Of a stretch of 64,000 bases of DNA, positions 27,553 through 34,755 are shown piece after piece. The DNA is taken from NCBI GenBank assembly GCA_035527845.1, contig DATKZT010000018.1:1-64000 (forward strand), in the 5' to 3' direction. The notes under the pieces were generated by a model, which was not told where the DNA came from, made no database searches, and saw only the letters and a program-made list of their open reading frames with translations. The translations under genes were made by a program, and so were the position numbers. This stretch comes from JAUWKC01 sp035527845 (GTDB lineage: Bacteria > Planctomycetota > Phycisphaerae > Sedimentisphaerales > Anaerobacaceae). Within the stretch, counting starts at the first letter, position 1. Each line of letters begins with the position of its first letter.

Positions 27553-28086
27553 ATGGGTACAAGCGATGGGTACTACATAGAGCGTTGTTTGGACGGCCAT
27601 CCGGACGATTTTCGCTGCCTTGTCAGGCGGTATCAGGCGGTCCTGCTGGCCCATCTGGCCGGGCAGTTAGGCAGCCCGGATAAGGCCGAGGAGGCGGCCC
27701 AGGAGACCCTTGTCCGGGCCTATTTCGCCCTGGAAAAGCTGAAAAAGCGGGAATCGTTCTTTTCCTGGCTGCTCGGAATCGCAAATCGAGTTGCAAAAGA
27801 GCAACAAAGGAGCGAACAACGCCGGTCTCAAATGGCCGAAGTGCTGTCTGAGGATGTACCGAGGCCACAGATGTCTCAGGACTACGGGCTTGAGCGGGCT
27901 GTTGCCGCCCTGCCGCCCCCCTGCCGCGAGCTTGTCCTGCTTCGATATTACGGCGGCTGTTCGTGCAGTGAAGTCGCACAGCAGCTCGGCATGCCGTTGG
28001 GGACGGTGACAAAAAACCTGTCGCGGGCCTATGCTATGCTGCGTCACTCGCTGCAGCGGCAAAATGAAAGTGAGGTGCACAAATGA
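27553..28086 (+). CDS. ECF-type RNA polymerase sigma factor, module A
   Basis: A 177-residue sigma factor with region 2 (about 15-80: HPDDFRCLVRRYQAVLLAHL, KAEEAAQETLVRAYFALEKL, SFFSWLLGIANRVAKEQQR) and region 4 (about 115-165: AVAALPPPCRELVLLRYYGG, CSEVAQQLGMPLGTVTKNLS). It would direct RNA polymerase to a small regulon, probably including its own operon. The ATG at 27553 has TGAGG before it; the frame is open to 27481, but the start at 27553 keeps the same distance to the dyad element as in the other three modules. It overlaps the next gene by ATGA. Its sequence is of a different subgroup from the sigma factors of modules B-D. Confidence 0.9.
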   Translation: MGTSDGYYIERCLDGHPDDFRCLVRRYQAVLLAHLAGQLGSPDKAEEAAQETLVRAYFALEKLKKRESFFSWLLGIANRVAKEQQRSEQRRSQMAEVLSEDVPRPQMSQDYGLERAVAALPPPCRELVLLRYYGGCSCSEVAQQLGMPLGTVTKNLSRAYAMLRHSLQRQNESEVHK

Positions 28087-29456
28087 ACTGCACAGAATGT
28101 AGAGAAATTCTGGTCGGCTATATCGAGAAGCTCCTCGAAGACTCGCAGAAACAGGCGGTCGAGTCACATCTTCAGACTTGCCCCCCCTGCCGCGTCGAAT
28201 TGGCACAGATTACCAGCCTTCACGACCGCCTGACGGCAAACGGCAGGACCCTGGCCCAAAAAAACCTCGAAAACAAGGTCCTCGACCGAATCCTCCAGGA
28301 GCAAAACGTCAAATTACGACAAGCCGACAAAATTGGTAGACAATTACAGTTATGGAGAATAATCATGAAAAGCAAAATAAGCAAAGTGGCCGCAGCTGTG
28401 GCGATTATCACAGTTCTGGGCCTATCAATAATGTTCTTTGGAAAATCAATACCAACAGCTTCAGCTTCCGAGTTATTGAATCAAGCCATCCAGGCAGTTG
28501 CAAACATACGCTCAGTCCATATTCAGGCGCGAATGAGAACAATACCTCATGACAATTTTGGACTCATTGGGCTGAGCTACGACTTCGTTCCTATGGAGAT
28601 GTGGAAATGGTTGGACAATGAAGGCAGGCTCCAATGGCGAATCGAAAAACCGGGGCGTGTTGAGGTTATGGACGGCAACTCAACGATAATGTTAATACGT
28701 CCAAATTACGCAGTCAAAATAGGGCCGCTCCCTGCCGGTAGATACGCATTTGATGCATGGTGCGGTCATCTCATGGACGTCAATGATCTCCTTGATAGTG
28801 AATTAAGAAAAGCACTCAAACGCTCCGATGGAGAGATATCCATATATCACGAAACGGTCAATGGCCGGGAAAAAGTGGTGCTTCAGATATATGCTTCCGC
28901 TCAGGGCGATTACACAAACGATTACCTTAAGAACAAGTTTATCTCCGAGTCTGATCACACGCGCATGTACTATTTTGATGCCGAAACCAAACTGCTGACA
29001 GGATTCGAGGTTCATGTCCATACGGACAAAGAGGATGTCATCGTCTTCGAGACAACCGCTATAGAATATAACCTGGAAATTGACCCGGCGCTGTTTACTC
29101 TGGAGCTGCCGAAAGATGTTATCTGGCATGGCCAGCCCAAAGTACTCGAGAACAACAAAGAATATCAGCAGATGACGCCAAAGGAAATGGCGACTGCGTT
29201 CTTCCAGGCTTGTGCAGACCAAGACTGGGAGGAATTCCTCAAGTTCTGGTTTGCGTCAGCAGTCGATGAACGAATAAAAGAGTCTCTCGGCGGTCTGGAA
29301 ATCATAAGCATGGGCGAGCCCTTCAAATCCGGTCGTTATCCCGGTTGGTTTGTACCCTATGAAATCAAGCTCAAGTCTGGCCACATTAGGAAGCATAATC
29401 TGGCAGTCCGTAACGACAATAAAGCAAAACGGTGGACGGTCGACGGCGGGATTTGA
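28083..29456 (+). CDS. Zinc-finger anti-sigma-like membrane protein with outer sensor part, module A
   Basis: A 457-residue protein that begins with a zf-HC2/ZAS-type anti-sigma domain (residues 1-45: MNCTECREILVGYIEKLLED and HLQTCPPC, the H-x3-C-x2-C motif). A membrane segment follows at about 98-120 (VAAAVAIITVLGLSIMFFG), then an outer part. Residues about 125-350 resemble LolA/lipoprotein-carrier-like DUFs (YDFVPMEMWKWLDNEGRLQW, YYFDAETKLLTGFEV); residues about 360-457 resemble an NTF2-like fold (MTPKEMATAFFQACADQDWE). It probably holds the upstream sigma factor until a signal outside the membrane releases it. An internal GGAGA-N6-ATG at 28354-28367 could start a second, signal-peptide-like form. 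Confidence 0.8.
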   Translation: MNCTECREILVGYIEKLLEDSQKQAVESHLQTCPPCRVELAQITSLHDRLTANGRTLAQKNLENKVLDRILQEQNVKLRQADKIGRQLQLWRIIMKSKISKVAAAVAIITVLGLSIMFFGKSIPTASASELLNQAIQAVANIRSVHIQARMRTIPHDNFGLIGLSYDFVPMEMWKWLDNEGRLQWRIEKPGRVEVMDGNSTIMLIRPNYAVKIGPLPAGRYAFDAWCGHLMDVNDLLDSELRKALKRSDGEISIYHETVNGREKVVLQIYASAQGDYTNDYLKNKFISESDHTRMYYFDAETKLLTGFEVHVHTDKEDVIVFETTAIEYNLEIDPALFTLELPKDVIWHGQPKVLENNKEYQQMTPKEMATAFFQACADQDWEEFLKFWFASAVDERIKESLGGLEIISMGEPFKSGRYPGWFVPYEIKLKSGHIRKHNLAVRNDNKAKRWTVDGGI

Positions 29457-29473
29457 CGAAGCGAGTTGATTAG

Positions 29474-29528
29474 CATGAGGATAGACCTCCTCATGAGCAG
29501 GCCGGGCCGATTCGGCTCGGCCTTTTTT
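29474..29528 (+). terminator. Double-hairpin terminator, module A
   Basis: First hairpin CATGAGGA / TCCTCATG (29474-29495) with loop TAGACC. Second hairpin of 11 pairs from AGGCCGGGCC to CGGCCT (29499-29523), followed by six T. The same two-hairpin design follows modules B and C, and the second hairpin alone follows D. Confidence 0.85.
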
Positions 29529-29598
29529 GCATGGTTCTGCGGGCGAAATCTGCCTTCTTCGCGGCTTTTACTGGACACAGGGGGAAAAATGGTTTTTT

Positions 29599-29649
29599 TT
29601 ATACCCGGATGAATCACATAGTTGTCATATAGGTGACAATCGATTGCCC
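29599..29649 (+). promoter_or_regulatory. TTATAC and dyad element of module B
   Basis: TTATAC at 29599-29604, then TAGGTGA at 29630, then the perfect 10-bp palindrome CAATCGATTG (29637-29646) and GCCC. It ends 25 bases before the ATG at 29674. TTGTCA / TGACAA also form an inverted pair across TATAGG. Confidence 0.5.
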
Positions 29650-29673
29650 TAAGCTTAGGAAAGTAACTTATCG

Positions 29674-30219
29674 ATGCTGGAAGACAGGCTGATCATACGG
29701 GAGTTTAATCGCGGCAACCGGCAGGTGCTGCGCCAGGCGTATGAAAAGTACAAACAAGACCTGATGACCCTGGCTACGGCTCTTTTATATGACAAGAATG
29801 CTGCCGAAGATGTTGTCCAGGATGTTTTCGTCACTCTTATTAAATCGGCAGCGAGATTCCGGCTGACCCACAATCTCACAGGCTATCTGATAGCCTGTGT
29901 TGTTAACGGGGCACGTAACAGAAACAAAGCCGGACAGCGTCATCCGACCATGGGGCTGGATGAAGCCGCCCCTGCCGTCTCGACATCGGACAGCCCGGAT
30001 TCGGCCGCGATATTTGGCGAGGATTCGCATAGACTCGCCCAGGCGCTTGCTCAGCTTCCTTATAACCAGCGTGAGGCAGTGCTGCTGCACGTGTACAGTG
30101 GAATGAAATTCAAAGTGATTGCGAAATTATGTGGCGAATCAGTGAACACGGTCAAAGGCCGGTACCGCTACGGACTGGACAAGCTGCGGTCACTGTTAAA
30201 TAGCGAGGTGACAAAATGA
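29674..30219 (+). CDS. ECF-type sigma factor, module B
   Basis: A 181-residue sigma factor with region 2 (NRQVLRQAYEKYKQDLMTLA, AAEDVVQDVFVTLIKSAARF, LTGYLIACVVNGARNRNKAG) and region 4 (ALAQLPYNQREAVLLHVYSG, FKVIAKLCGESVNTVKGRYR, YGLDKLRSLLNSE). It is closely related and equal in length to the sigma factors of modules C and D. The linker between regions 2 and 4 (about 95-120) is acidic and variable. It overlaps the PDZ membrane protein gene by ATGA, the coupling usual for sigma/anti-sigma pairs. The ribosome-binding site is weak. Confidence 0.9.
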   Translation: MLEDRLIIREFNRGNRQVLRQAYEKYKQDLMTLATALLYDKNAAEDVVQDVFVTLIKSAARFRLTHNLTGYLIACVVNGARNRNKAGQRHPTMGLDEAAPAVSTSDSPDSAAIFGEDSHRLAQALAQLPYNQREAVLLHVYSGMKFKVIAKLCGESVNTVKGRYRYGLDKLRSLLNSEVTK

Positions 30220-31337
30220 AGTCGGCTGACAACATACGCGAATTGATTAAGGCTCTATGTGTGCGACCGGATGCCGACGTGGACAGAAAGATTCACGCAG
30301 GTATTTCACAGGCACTGGAAGAATGGGAACAGACAACACCCACTCCAACCGTGCACAATATTGGGAGAAGGATGATGAACAGCAAGATTACAAAACTCGC
30401 CGCCGCGGCAGTGATAATCATTGCGGTGCTTATTGGAATAGATCAGTTCGGCGGGCCGATTGGTCTTGCGAGTGTTGCATTGGCGGATGTGGCTGAAAAG
30501 ATTGAACAAGTAAAAAACTGTGTCTTTAGAAAGACCACAACAGTGTCCTCTGAAGATAACGGCAGTAATGCATTTGATTCGTTGGTATATTATACGGAAG
30601 CCGCCGTAAGGGAGGATATTTATGACAATAATAAGATAACTAAGCAGGTGTACGTGAAATTTTCGGAAGGAATTGTTGTCGGGATAGACCATAAACTAAA
30701 ACTGTTCAAGAAAGTAGACCTGACAGATGAGGATATTGAAAAACTGTCTCCCGTAAGCCCGAAGAATATTGTGAATCTGATTCTGTCCAAGGGAAAATAC
30801 AAAAAACTGGGCCAAAAAAAGTTGGATGGAGTTCTCTCAGAAGGCTTTGAAATTGACGATAAAAGAGCAATGCTCAGTATGGACAAGGAAAGGATCGGAA
30901 ATGTTGTTACGCGTCTTTGGGTTGATGTAAATACTAATTTGCCTGACCGTATTGAGGTTGATTGCGTTCTGATCAATAACTCAAAAGCTAATGTAGTCAT
31001 GTGTGATCCTAAGTGGGATGTTGACCTTGAGCCCGATTTTTTTGAGCCGAACATACCTCTTGATTACGTAGAACCTGAACAGCGTGGTTTTATAGGCATT
31101 AATCTTGAGAATTGGCCGACGCTGAAGGTCAGTCCGGGCATGCCAGCGGAAAAAGCGGGAATCAAAGATGGAGATATTGTCCTGAAGGTCAACGGGAATA
31201 GCATCTCCCATATCAAGTCTTCAGCCGATGCCCAGCATCTCTTGCTCGGAAAGGTTGGCGAAAAGGTGGTTCTTACTGTAAAGCGAGGCGAACAAATCCT
31301 TACCTTTGAGATTGAAAGGGCGCCTTTGCCAGAATAG
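30216..31337 (+). CDS. Membrane protein with C-terminal PDZ domain, probable anti-sigma partner, module B
   Basis: A 373-residue protein. Residues 1-52 are a short cytoplasmic part with pattern SADNIRELIKALCVRPDADV; it shares its layout with modules C and D but lacks the zinc-binding His/Cys motif of module A. The membrane segment is at about 57-77 (ITKLAAAAVIIIAVLIGI). The outer part (about 90-285) resembles LolA-like DUFs (TRLWVDVNTNLPDRIEVDCV). Residues about 290-370 are a PDZ domain (RGFIGINLENWP, GMPAEKAGIKDGDIVLKVNG), which usually binds C-terminal tails of unfolded or cleaved proteins. Release of the sigma factor on binding outside the membrane is inferred. A GGGAG-preceded ATG pair at 30372/30375 could start a secreted form. 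Confidence 0.75.
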   Translation: MKSADNIRELIKALCVRPDADVDRKIHAGISQALEEWEQTTPTPTVHNIGRRMMNSKITKLAAAAVIIIAVLIGIDQFGGPIGLASVALADVAEKIEQVKNCVFRKTTTVSSEDNGSNAFDSLVYYTEAAVREDIYDNNKITKQVYVKFSEGIVVGIDHKLKLFKKVDLTDEDIEKLSPVSPKNIVNLILSKGKYKKLGQKKLDGVLSEGFEIDDKRAMLSMDKERIGNVVTRLWVDVNTNLPDRIEVDCVLINNSKANVVMCDPKWDVDLEPDFFEPNIPLDYVEPEQRGFIGINLENWPTLKVSPGMPAEKAGIKDGDIVLKVNGNSISHIKSSADAQHLLLGKVGEKVVLTVKRGEQILTFEIERAPLPE

Positions 31338-31386
31338 ACCGGCCGGTGACTATTTTTCACGGGGTCTGATAAAGCGAACAAATCAG

Positions 31387-31442
31387 CGTGAGGATAGACC
31401 TCCTCATGAGCAGGCCGGGCTCAGTTTGGCTCGGCCTTTTTT
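31387..31442 (+). terminator. Double-hairpin terminator, module B
   Basis: GTGAGGA / TCCTCAT hairpin around the loop TAGACC, then AGGCCGGGCTCA...TGGCTCGGCCT and six T. The sequence is nearly identical to the terminators of modules A and C, and similarity extends upstream (GGGGTCTGATAAAGCGAAC). Confidence 0.85.
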
Positions 31443-31512
31443 GTGCGCATTAGAGCATAGGAGCCCCCCCTGCCGCCCTACCGCAGAATGTGGCCTGACA
31501 ACTTCCTTTTGC

Positions 31513-31564
31513 TTATACTAAAACGGTCGGCTCAGTTGTTGTATTAGTGAAGATCGATTGTTCC
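31513..31564 (+). promoter_or_regulatory. TTATAC and dyad element of module C
   Basis: TTATAC (31513-31518) lies within TGCTTATACTAAAAC, shared with module D. TAGTGA follows at 31545, then GATCGATTGTTCC with the palindromic core ATCGAT. The element ends 23 bases before the ATG at 31587. Further upstream CCCCCCTGCCGCCC (from 31465) matches module A. Confidence 0.5.
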
Positions 31565-31586
31565 AGGCTTGGGAATGGGCCCTTTA

Positions 31587-32132
31587 ATGCTCGAAGACAG
31601 GCTGCTTATATGGAAGTTTAATCGCGGCAACGCCGAAGCGGTGCGGCGTATCTACGAGAAGTACAAGAATGATTTGGTGACGTTGGCCGCGGCTCTATTA
31701 CATAACGTTGGTGCTGCTGAAGATGCTGTACACGATGTTTTTGTCTCTTTTCTCGATTCCGCCGGTGATTTCAGGCTTACGGGCAACCTCAAAGGCTATT
31801 TGGCGACGTGCGTGGCCAATAACGCCCGCAACAGAATCAAGGTGGAGCAAAGACACCAAAATATTGGATTAGATGAAGCAGGGCCGATTGAGTCGGATTC
31901 AAATGGGCCGGATTGCGCGGCGATTTTCGGCGAAGAATTGCGTCGGTTGGAATGGGCCCTCCGCCAGCTTCCGTATGAGCAGCGAGAGGTCCTGCTGCTG
32001 CGTTTACACAGCGGCTTGAAATTCAAGGCAATTGCCGAATCACAGGGCGTCTCAGTCAATACCGTTCAGGGCCGGTATCGGTACGGCCTGGATAAACTGC
32101 GGTCACTCTTGAATAGTGAGGTAAAAAAATGA
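31587..32132 (+). CDS. ECF-type sigma factor, module C
   Basis: A 181-residue sigma factor, collinear with those of modules B and D: region 2 (NAEAVRRIYEKYKNDLVTLA, AAEDAVHDVFVSFLDSAGDF, LKGYLATCVANNARNRIKVE) and region 4 (ALRQLPYEQREVLLLRLHSG, FKAIAESQGVSVNTVQGRYR). The ATG at 31587 (MLEDRLL) is chosen over in-frame TTG 31569 and ATG 31575 because it gives the same N-terminus and length as module B and the same spacing to the dyad element. It overlaps the next gene by ATGA. Confidence 0.9.
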   Translation: MLEDRLLIWKFNRGNAEAVRRIYEKYKNDLVTLAAALLHNVGAAEDAVHDVFVSFLDSAGDFRLTGNLKGYLATCVANNARNRIKVEQRHQNIGLDEAGPIESDSNGPDCAAIFGEELRRLEWALRQLPYEQREVLLLRLHSGLKFKAIAESQGVSVNTVQGRYRYGLDKLRSLLNSEVKK

Positions 32133-33919
32133 GACCGGCAGATAATACGCATAAATTGTTCAAAAAGTTACGACTAAGAGCCAGTGCCCAGCTCGACGAC
32201 AGAGTTCGCAGTGATATTGCCAGAGCACTGGAGAAATCAAGACAGACGAAACGGGCTCCTACGCGGCCGAATGTATGGAGAATAATGATGAGTAGTAAAA
32301 TTAGAAAACTTACAGCTGCCGCAATCGTACTGGCTGCAATTGGCATGTTCTTTATGTTTATGGAAAAAACAATGACCCGTGCTTATGCCATCGAGCAAAC
32401 GATCGAAGCTTGCAACTCGATCCGGTGGCTGCACATTGAAGTGTCCGAGATGATTTACCCCGAAACCAGAACCACGGAGTTTTGGCTTGCATGTGACGAA
32501 CAGGGAAATGTAACAAGGATGAGATTGCAATCGGATAATGTCGGTGAACCCGTCGGGTCGGGTCTTATCGCCGGAGATTCTGACAGTTCGGAGGTCTGGT
32601 TGGCTAGACACAACCTGCATCTTGTCGGTTACGGTGATCCTGGGGTTCTGCTCAATTACGATATATCTGAACTGGATCCTAAGTTTCTCTTTGAAAGGCT
32701 CTTCGAACAGGAAAGCCGACATGAGGCGATTGTCGATGTCAATGAGCCGATGGAAAAGACGGAGCCCGTTATTGTCACCGTCACGTATCCCCAGGGCACC
32801 AGGTCCGAAAAATGGAAGAAGGTGTTCTACATAGACCAGGCTACTAAGCTGGTGACCAGAATTGATAAATTTGAATGGAGGAGTCAGGGTTTTCAACACA
32901 TCAAGACCCTCGAGTTCTGCGACTACAATCAACAGATCGATCCAATGATGTTCACTTTGGATGGTGATGTGCCCGATGATGCAAGGGTGGTTGATATGAC
33001 CGAGGTGGAAGCAGGACTGTCTCAAGGCGATATGACTGATGAGGAAGTCGCCGAAAAAGTGACAACAGAATTCTTCAAGGCAGTTATCGCCAGGGATTTC
33101 TATAAGGCCGGACAGTTATATTTACGGGCACCCGATTTTCTGATCGAACAGGCATTTATGGGAGTCAATGTGCATAAAATCATTTCGGTTGGACCGGGAC
33201 ATCGTGATCCTGACCCGGATTCGAACGCGATACACTGCTCCTGCAAAGTCCTTGCCGAGATTGGCGGACAATACTATGAACTTAACGCCTGGATGGTTCG
33301 AGTCATACGAATAGACAAAGATACAAACCGTTGGCTTATCTGTGGAATTGCGACCGGCACAAGACCCGCTCCCGGTATCATGACCTTATCAGGGGATGGA
33401 GCTGATCTAAGTGCAGTGACATACGACCGCCTCAAGCCAGGCGAGTTTATGCTTAAGTGGCTCCTTCTTGAGCCGATTCGGATTGAAGGCAAGGGAGATA
33501 CGGCCATCCCGTCAGAGAAAATCCAAAGAGATGAATTTGCTACAGATCAAATCGATGTTTCGAATTTTCAAGCAAAGGTGAATGTTTCCGGCGAAGAGCA
33601 CGAATGGTGGGTGCTGGAAAACGAGTATGGCATTATCGACCTTACGGGCGAGTTTGGGGAATGGTCTTTGATAACATATGCCTGGGCACAAATCGAAATG
33701 TCTGAAGAAAGACAAGTTGTCCTGGGCATTGGTTCCGACGACGGGGTGAAGGTCTGGCTGAACGGTGAGCTTGTGCATGAGAATTGGGTCTGCCGCGGTG
33801 TATGTGTGGATAACGACCGCGTATCGGTCACGTTCAAGAAAGGCACGAATCAGCTTGTGCTTAAAGTTCAGAACCACGGTGGCCCCTGGGGATTCTGCTG
33901 CAGATTGCTGGATGAATAA
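32129..33919 (+). CDS. Membrane protein with lectin-like C-terminus, probable anti-sigma partner, module C
   Basis: A 596-residue protein. The short cytoplasmic part (1-52, PADNTHKLFKKLRLRASAQL) is followed by a membrane segment at about 57-78 (LTAAAIVLAAIGMFFMF). Residues about 85-295 are the LolA-like DUF shared in outline with modules A and B (YIDQATKLVTRIDKFEW). Residues about 310-430 resemble an NTF2-like region (TDEEVAEKVTTEFFKAVIAR). Residues about 440-596 resemble a galactose-binding/PA14-type jelly roll (LGIGSDDGVKVWLNGELVHE, GTNQLVLKVQNHGGPWGF). The outer tip therefore looks able to bind a carbohydrate, unlike the PDZ of module B. An internal ATG pair at 32285/32288 is preceded by GGAG. 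Confidence 0.75.
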   Translation: MRPADNTHKLFKKLRLRASAQLDDRVRSDIARALEKSRQTKRAPTRPNVWRIMMSSKIRKLTAAAIVLAAIGMFFMFMEKTMTRAYAIEQTIEACNSIRWLHIEVSEMIYPETRTTEFWLACDEQGNVTRMRLQSDNVGEPVGSGLIAGDSDSSEVWLARHNLHLVGYGDPGVLLNYDISELDPKFLFERLFEQESRHEAIVDVNEPMEKTEPVIVTVTYPQGTRSEKWKKVFYIDQATKLVTRIDKFEWRSQGFQHIKTLEFCDYNQQIDPMMFTLDGDVPDDARVVDMTEVEAGLSQGDMTDEEVAEKVTTEFFKAVIARDFYKAGQLYLRAPDFLIEQAFMGVNVHKIISVGPGHRDPDPDSNAIHCSCKVLAEIGGQYYELNAWMVRVIRIDKDTNRWLICGIATGTRPAPGIMTLSGDGADLSAVTYDRLKPGEFMLKWLLLEPIRIEGKGDTAIPSEKIQRDEFATDQIDVSNFQAKVNVSGEEHEWWVLENEYGIIDLTGEFGEWSLITYAWAQIEMSEERQVVLGIGSDDGVKVWLNGELVHENWVCRGVCVDNDRVSVTFKKGTNQLVLKVQNHGGPWGFCCRLLDE

Positions 33920-34009
33920 ACTTTAATAGCAAGAGGCGGGAATTGTCTGTCAGTTCAAGCCGGTCCGCTCGGCTATTTTCGGCGGGGTCTGATAAAGCGA
34001 ACTCGTTAG

Positions 34010-34061
34010 CGTGAGGATAGACCTCCTCAAGCAGGCCGGGCCGGTTTGGCTCGGCCTTTTT
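34010..34061 (+). terminator. Double-hairpin terminator, module C
   Basis: GTGAGGA / TCCTCA hairpin around TAGACC (with one small deletion compared with modules A and B), then AGGCCGGGCCGGTTTGGCTC / GGCCT and five T. It is preceded by GGGGTCTGATAAAGCGAAC, as after module B. Confidence 0.85.
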
Positions 34062-34134
34062 CGTGCGCTTTTAGAGACATGATGAGGTTTTGTACCCCCC
34101 TGCCGGCAAATCTGGCGAAAAAATCTGTTTTTGC

Positions 34135-34186
34135 TTATACTAAAACCGCCCTCGAAATCGTGATAATAGTGACGAACGTTCGTTCC
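34135..34186 (+). promoter_or_regulatory. TTATAC and dyad element of module D
   Basis: TTATAC (34135-34140) in TGCTTATACTAAAAC, TAGTGA at 34167, then the perfect 12-bp palindrome ACGAACGTTCGT (34172-34183) and TCC. It ends 24 bases before the ATG at 34210. ACCCCCCTGCCG lies upstream at about 34094. Confidence 0.5.
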
Positions 34187-34209
34187 TGAGACTAATCGGC
34201 CGGTCACAG

Positions 34210-34755
34210 ATGGTGGAAGACGAAGTACTTAAGTGGAAGTTCAAGTGCGGCAGCCGCGACGCACTGCGGCGGATTTATGAGAAATACCAGGACTATCTGC
34301 TGACCTTGGCGATAGCTCTTTCAAATGATGTCGGGGCCGCCGAAGACATCCTGCATGATGTTTTCGTGTCGTTCGCCGAATCTGCGGGGACTTTCAGGCT
34401 GCGTGGCAGCCTCCGGAACTATCTGGCGACCTGCGTTATCAACCGCGCCCGCGACCGAATCCGCAAAGACCGCCGAAGACCGGCGGTCGCGCTGGATGAG
34501 GTAGACCTGCTCAAAGGCGATTCGAATACGCCCGACCAACTGGTCATCTGCAGCGAGCAATCGCGCCAACTGGCACAGGCAATGGCTCAGCTTCCATACC
34601 AGCAGCGGGAGGTGATAGTCCTGCGTATAACAGGCGGCATGAAATTCAGGGAGATTGCCAGGCTGCAAAATGTTTCGGCCAATACGGTTCAAGGCCGGTA
34701 TCGGTACGGGCTGGATAAATTGCGGTCCGTCTTGAATGATGAGGTGAAAAAATGA
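34210..34755 (+). CDS. ECF-type sigma factor, module D
   Basis: A 181-residue sigma factor of the same subgroup as modules B and C: region 2 (SRDALRRIYEKYQDYLLTLA, AAEDILHDVFVSFAESAGTF, LRNYLATCVINRARDRIRKD) and region 4 (AMAQLPYQQREVIVLRITGG, FREIARLQNVSANTVQGRYR, YGLDKLRSVLNDE). The N-terminus MVEDEVLKWKFKCG aligns with MLEDRL...F.RG in B and C. It overlaps the next gene by ATGA. No strong ribosome-binding site is visible between the dyad element and the start. Confidence 0.9.
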   Translation: MVEDEVLKWKFKCGSRDALRRIYEKYQDYLLTLAIALSNDVGAAEDILHDVFVSFAESAGTFRLRGSLRNYLATCVINRARDRIRKDRRRPAVALDEVDLLKGDSNTPDQLVICSEQSRQLAQAMAQLPYQQREVIVLRITGGMKFREIARLQNVSANTVQGRYRYGLDKLRSVLNDEVKK

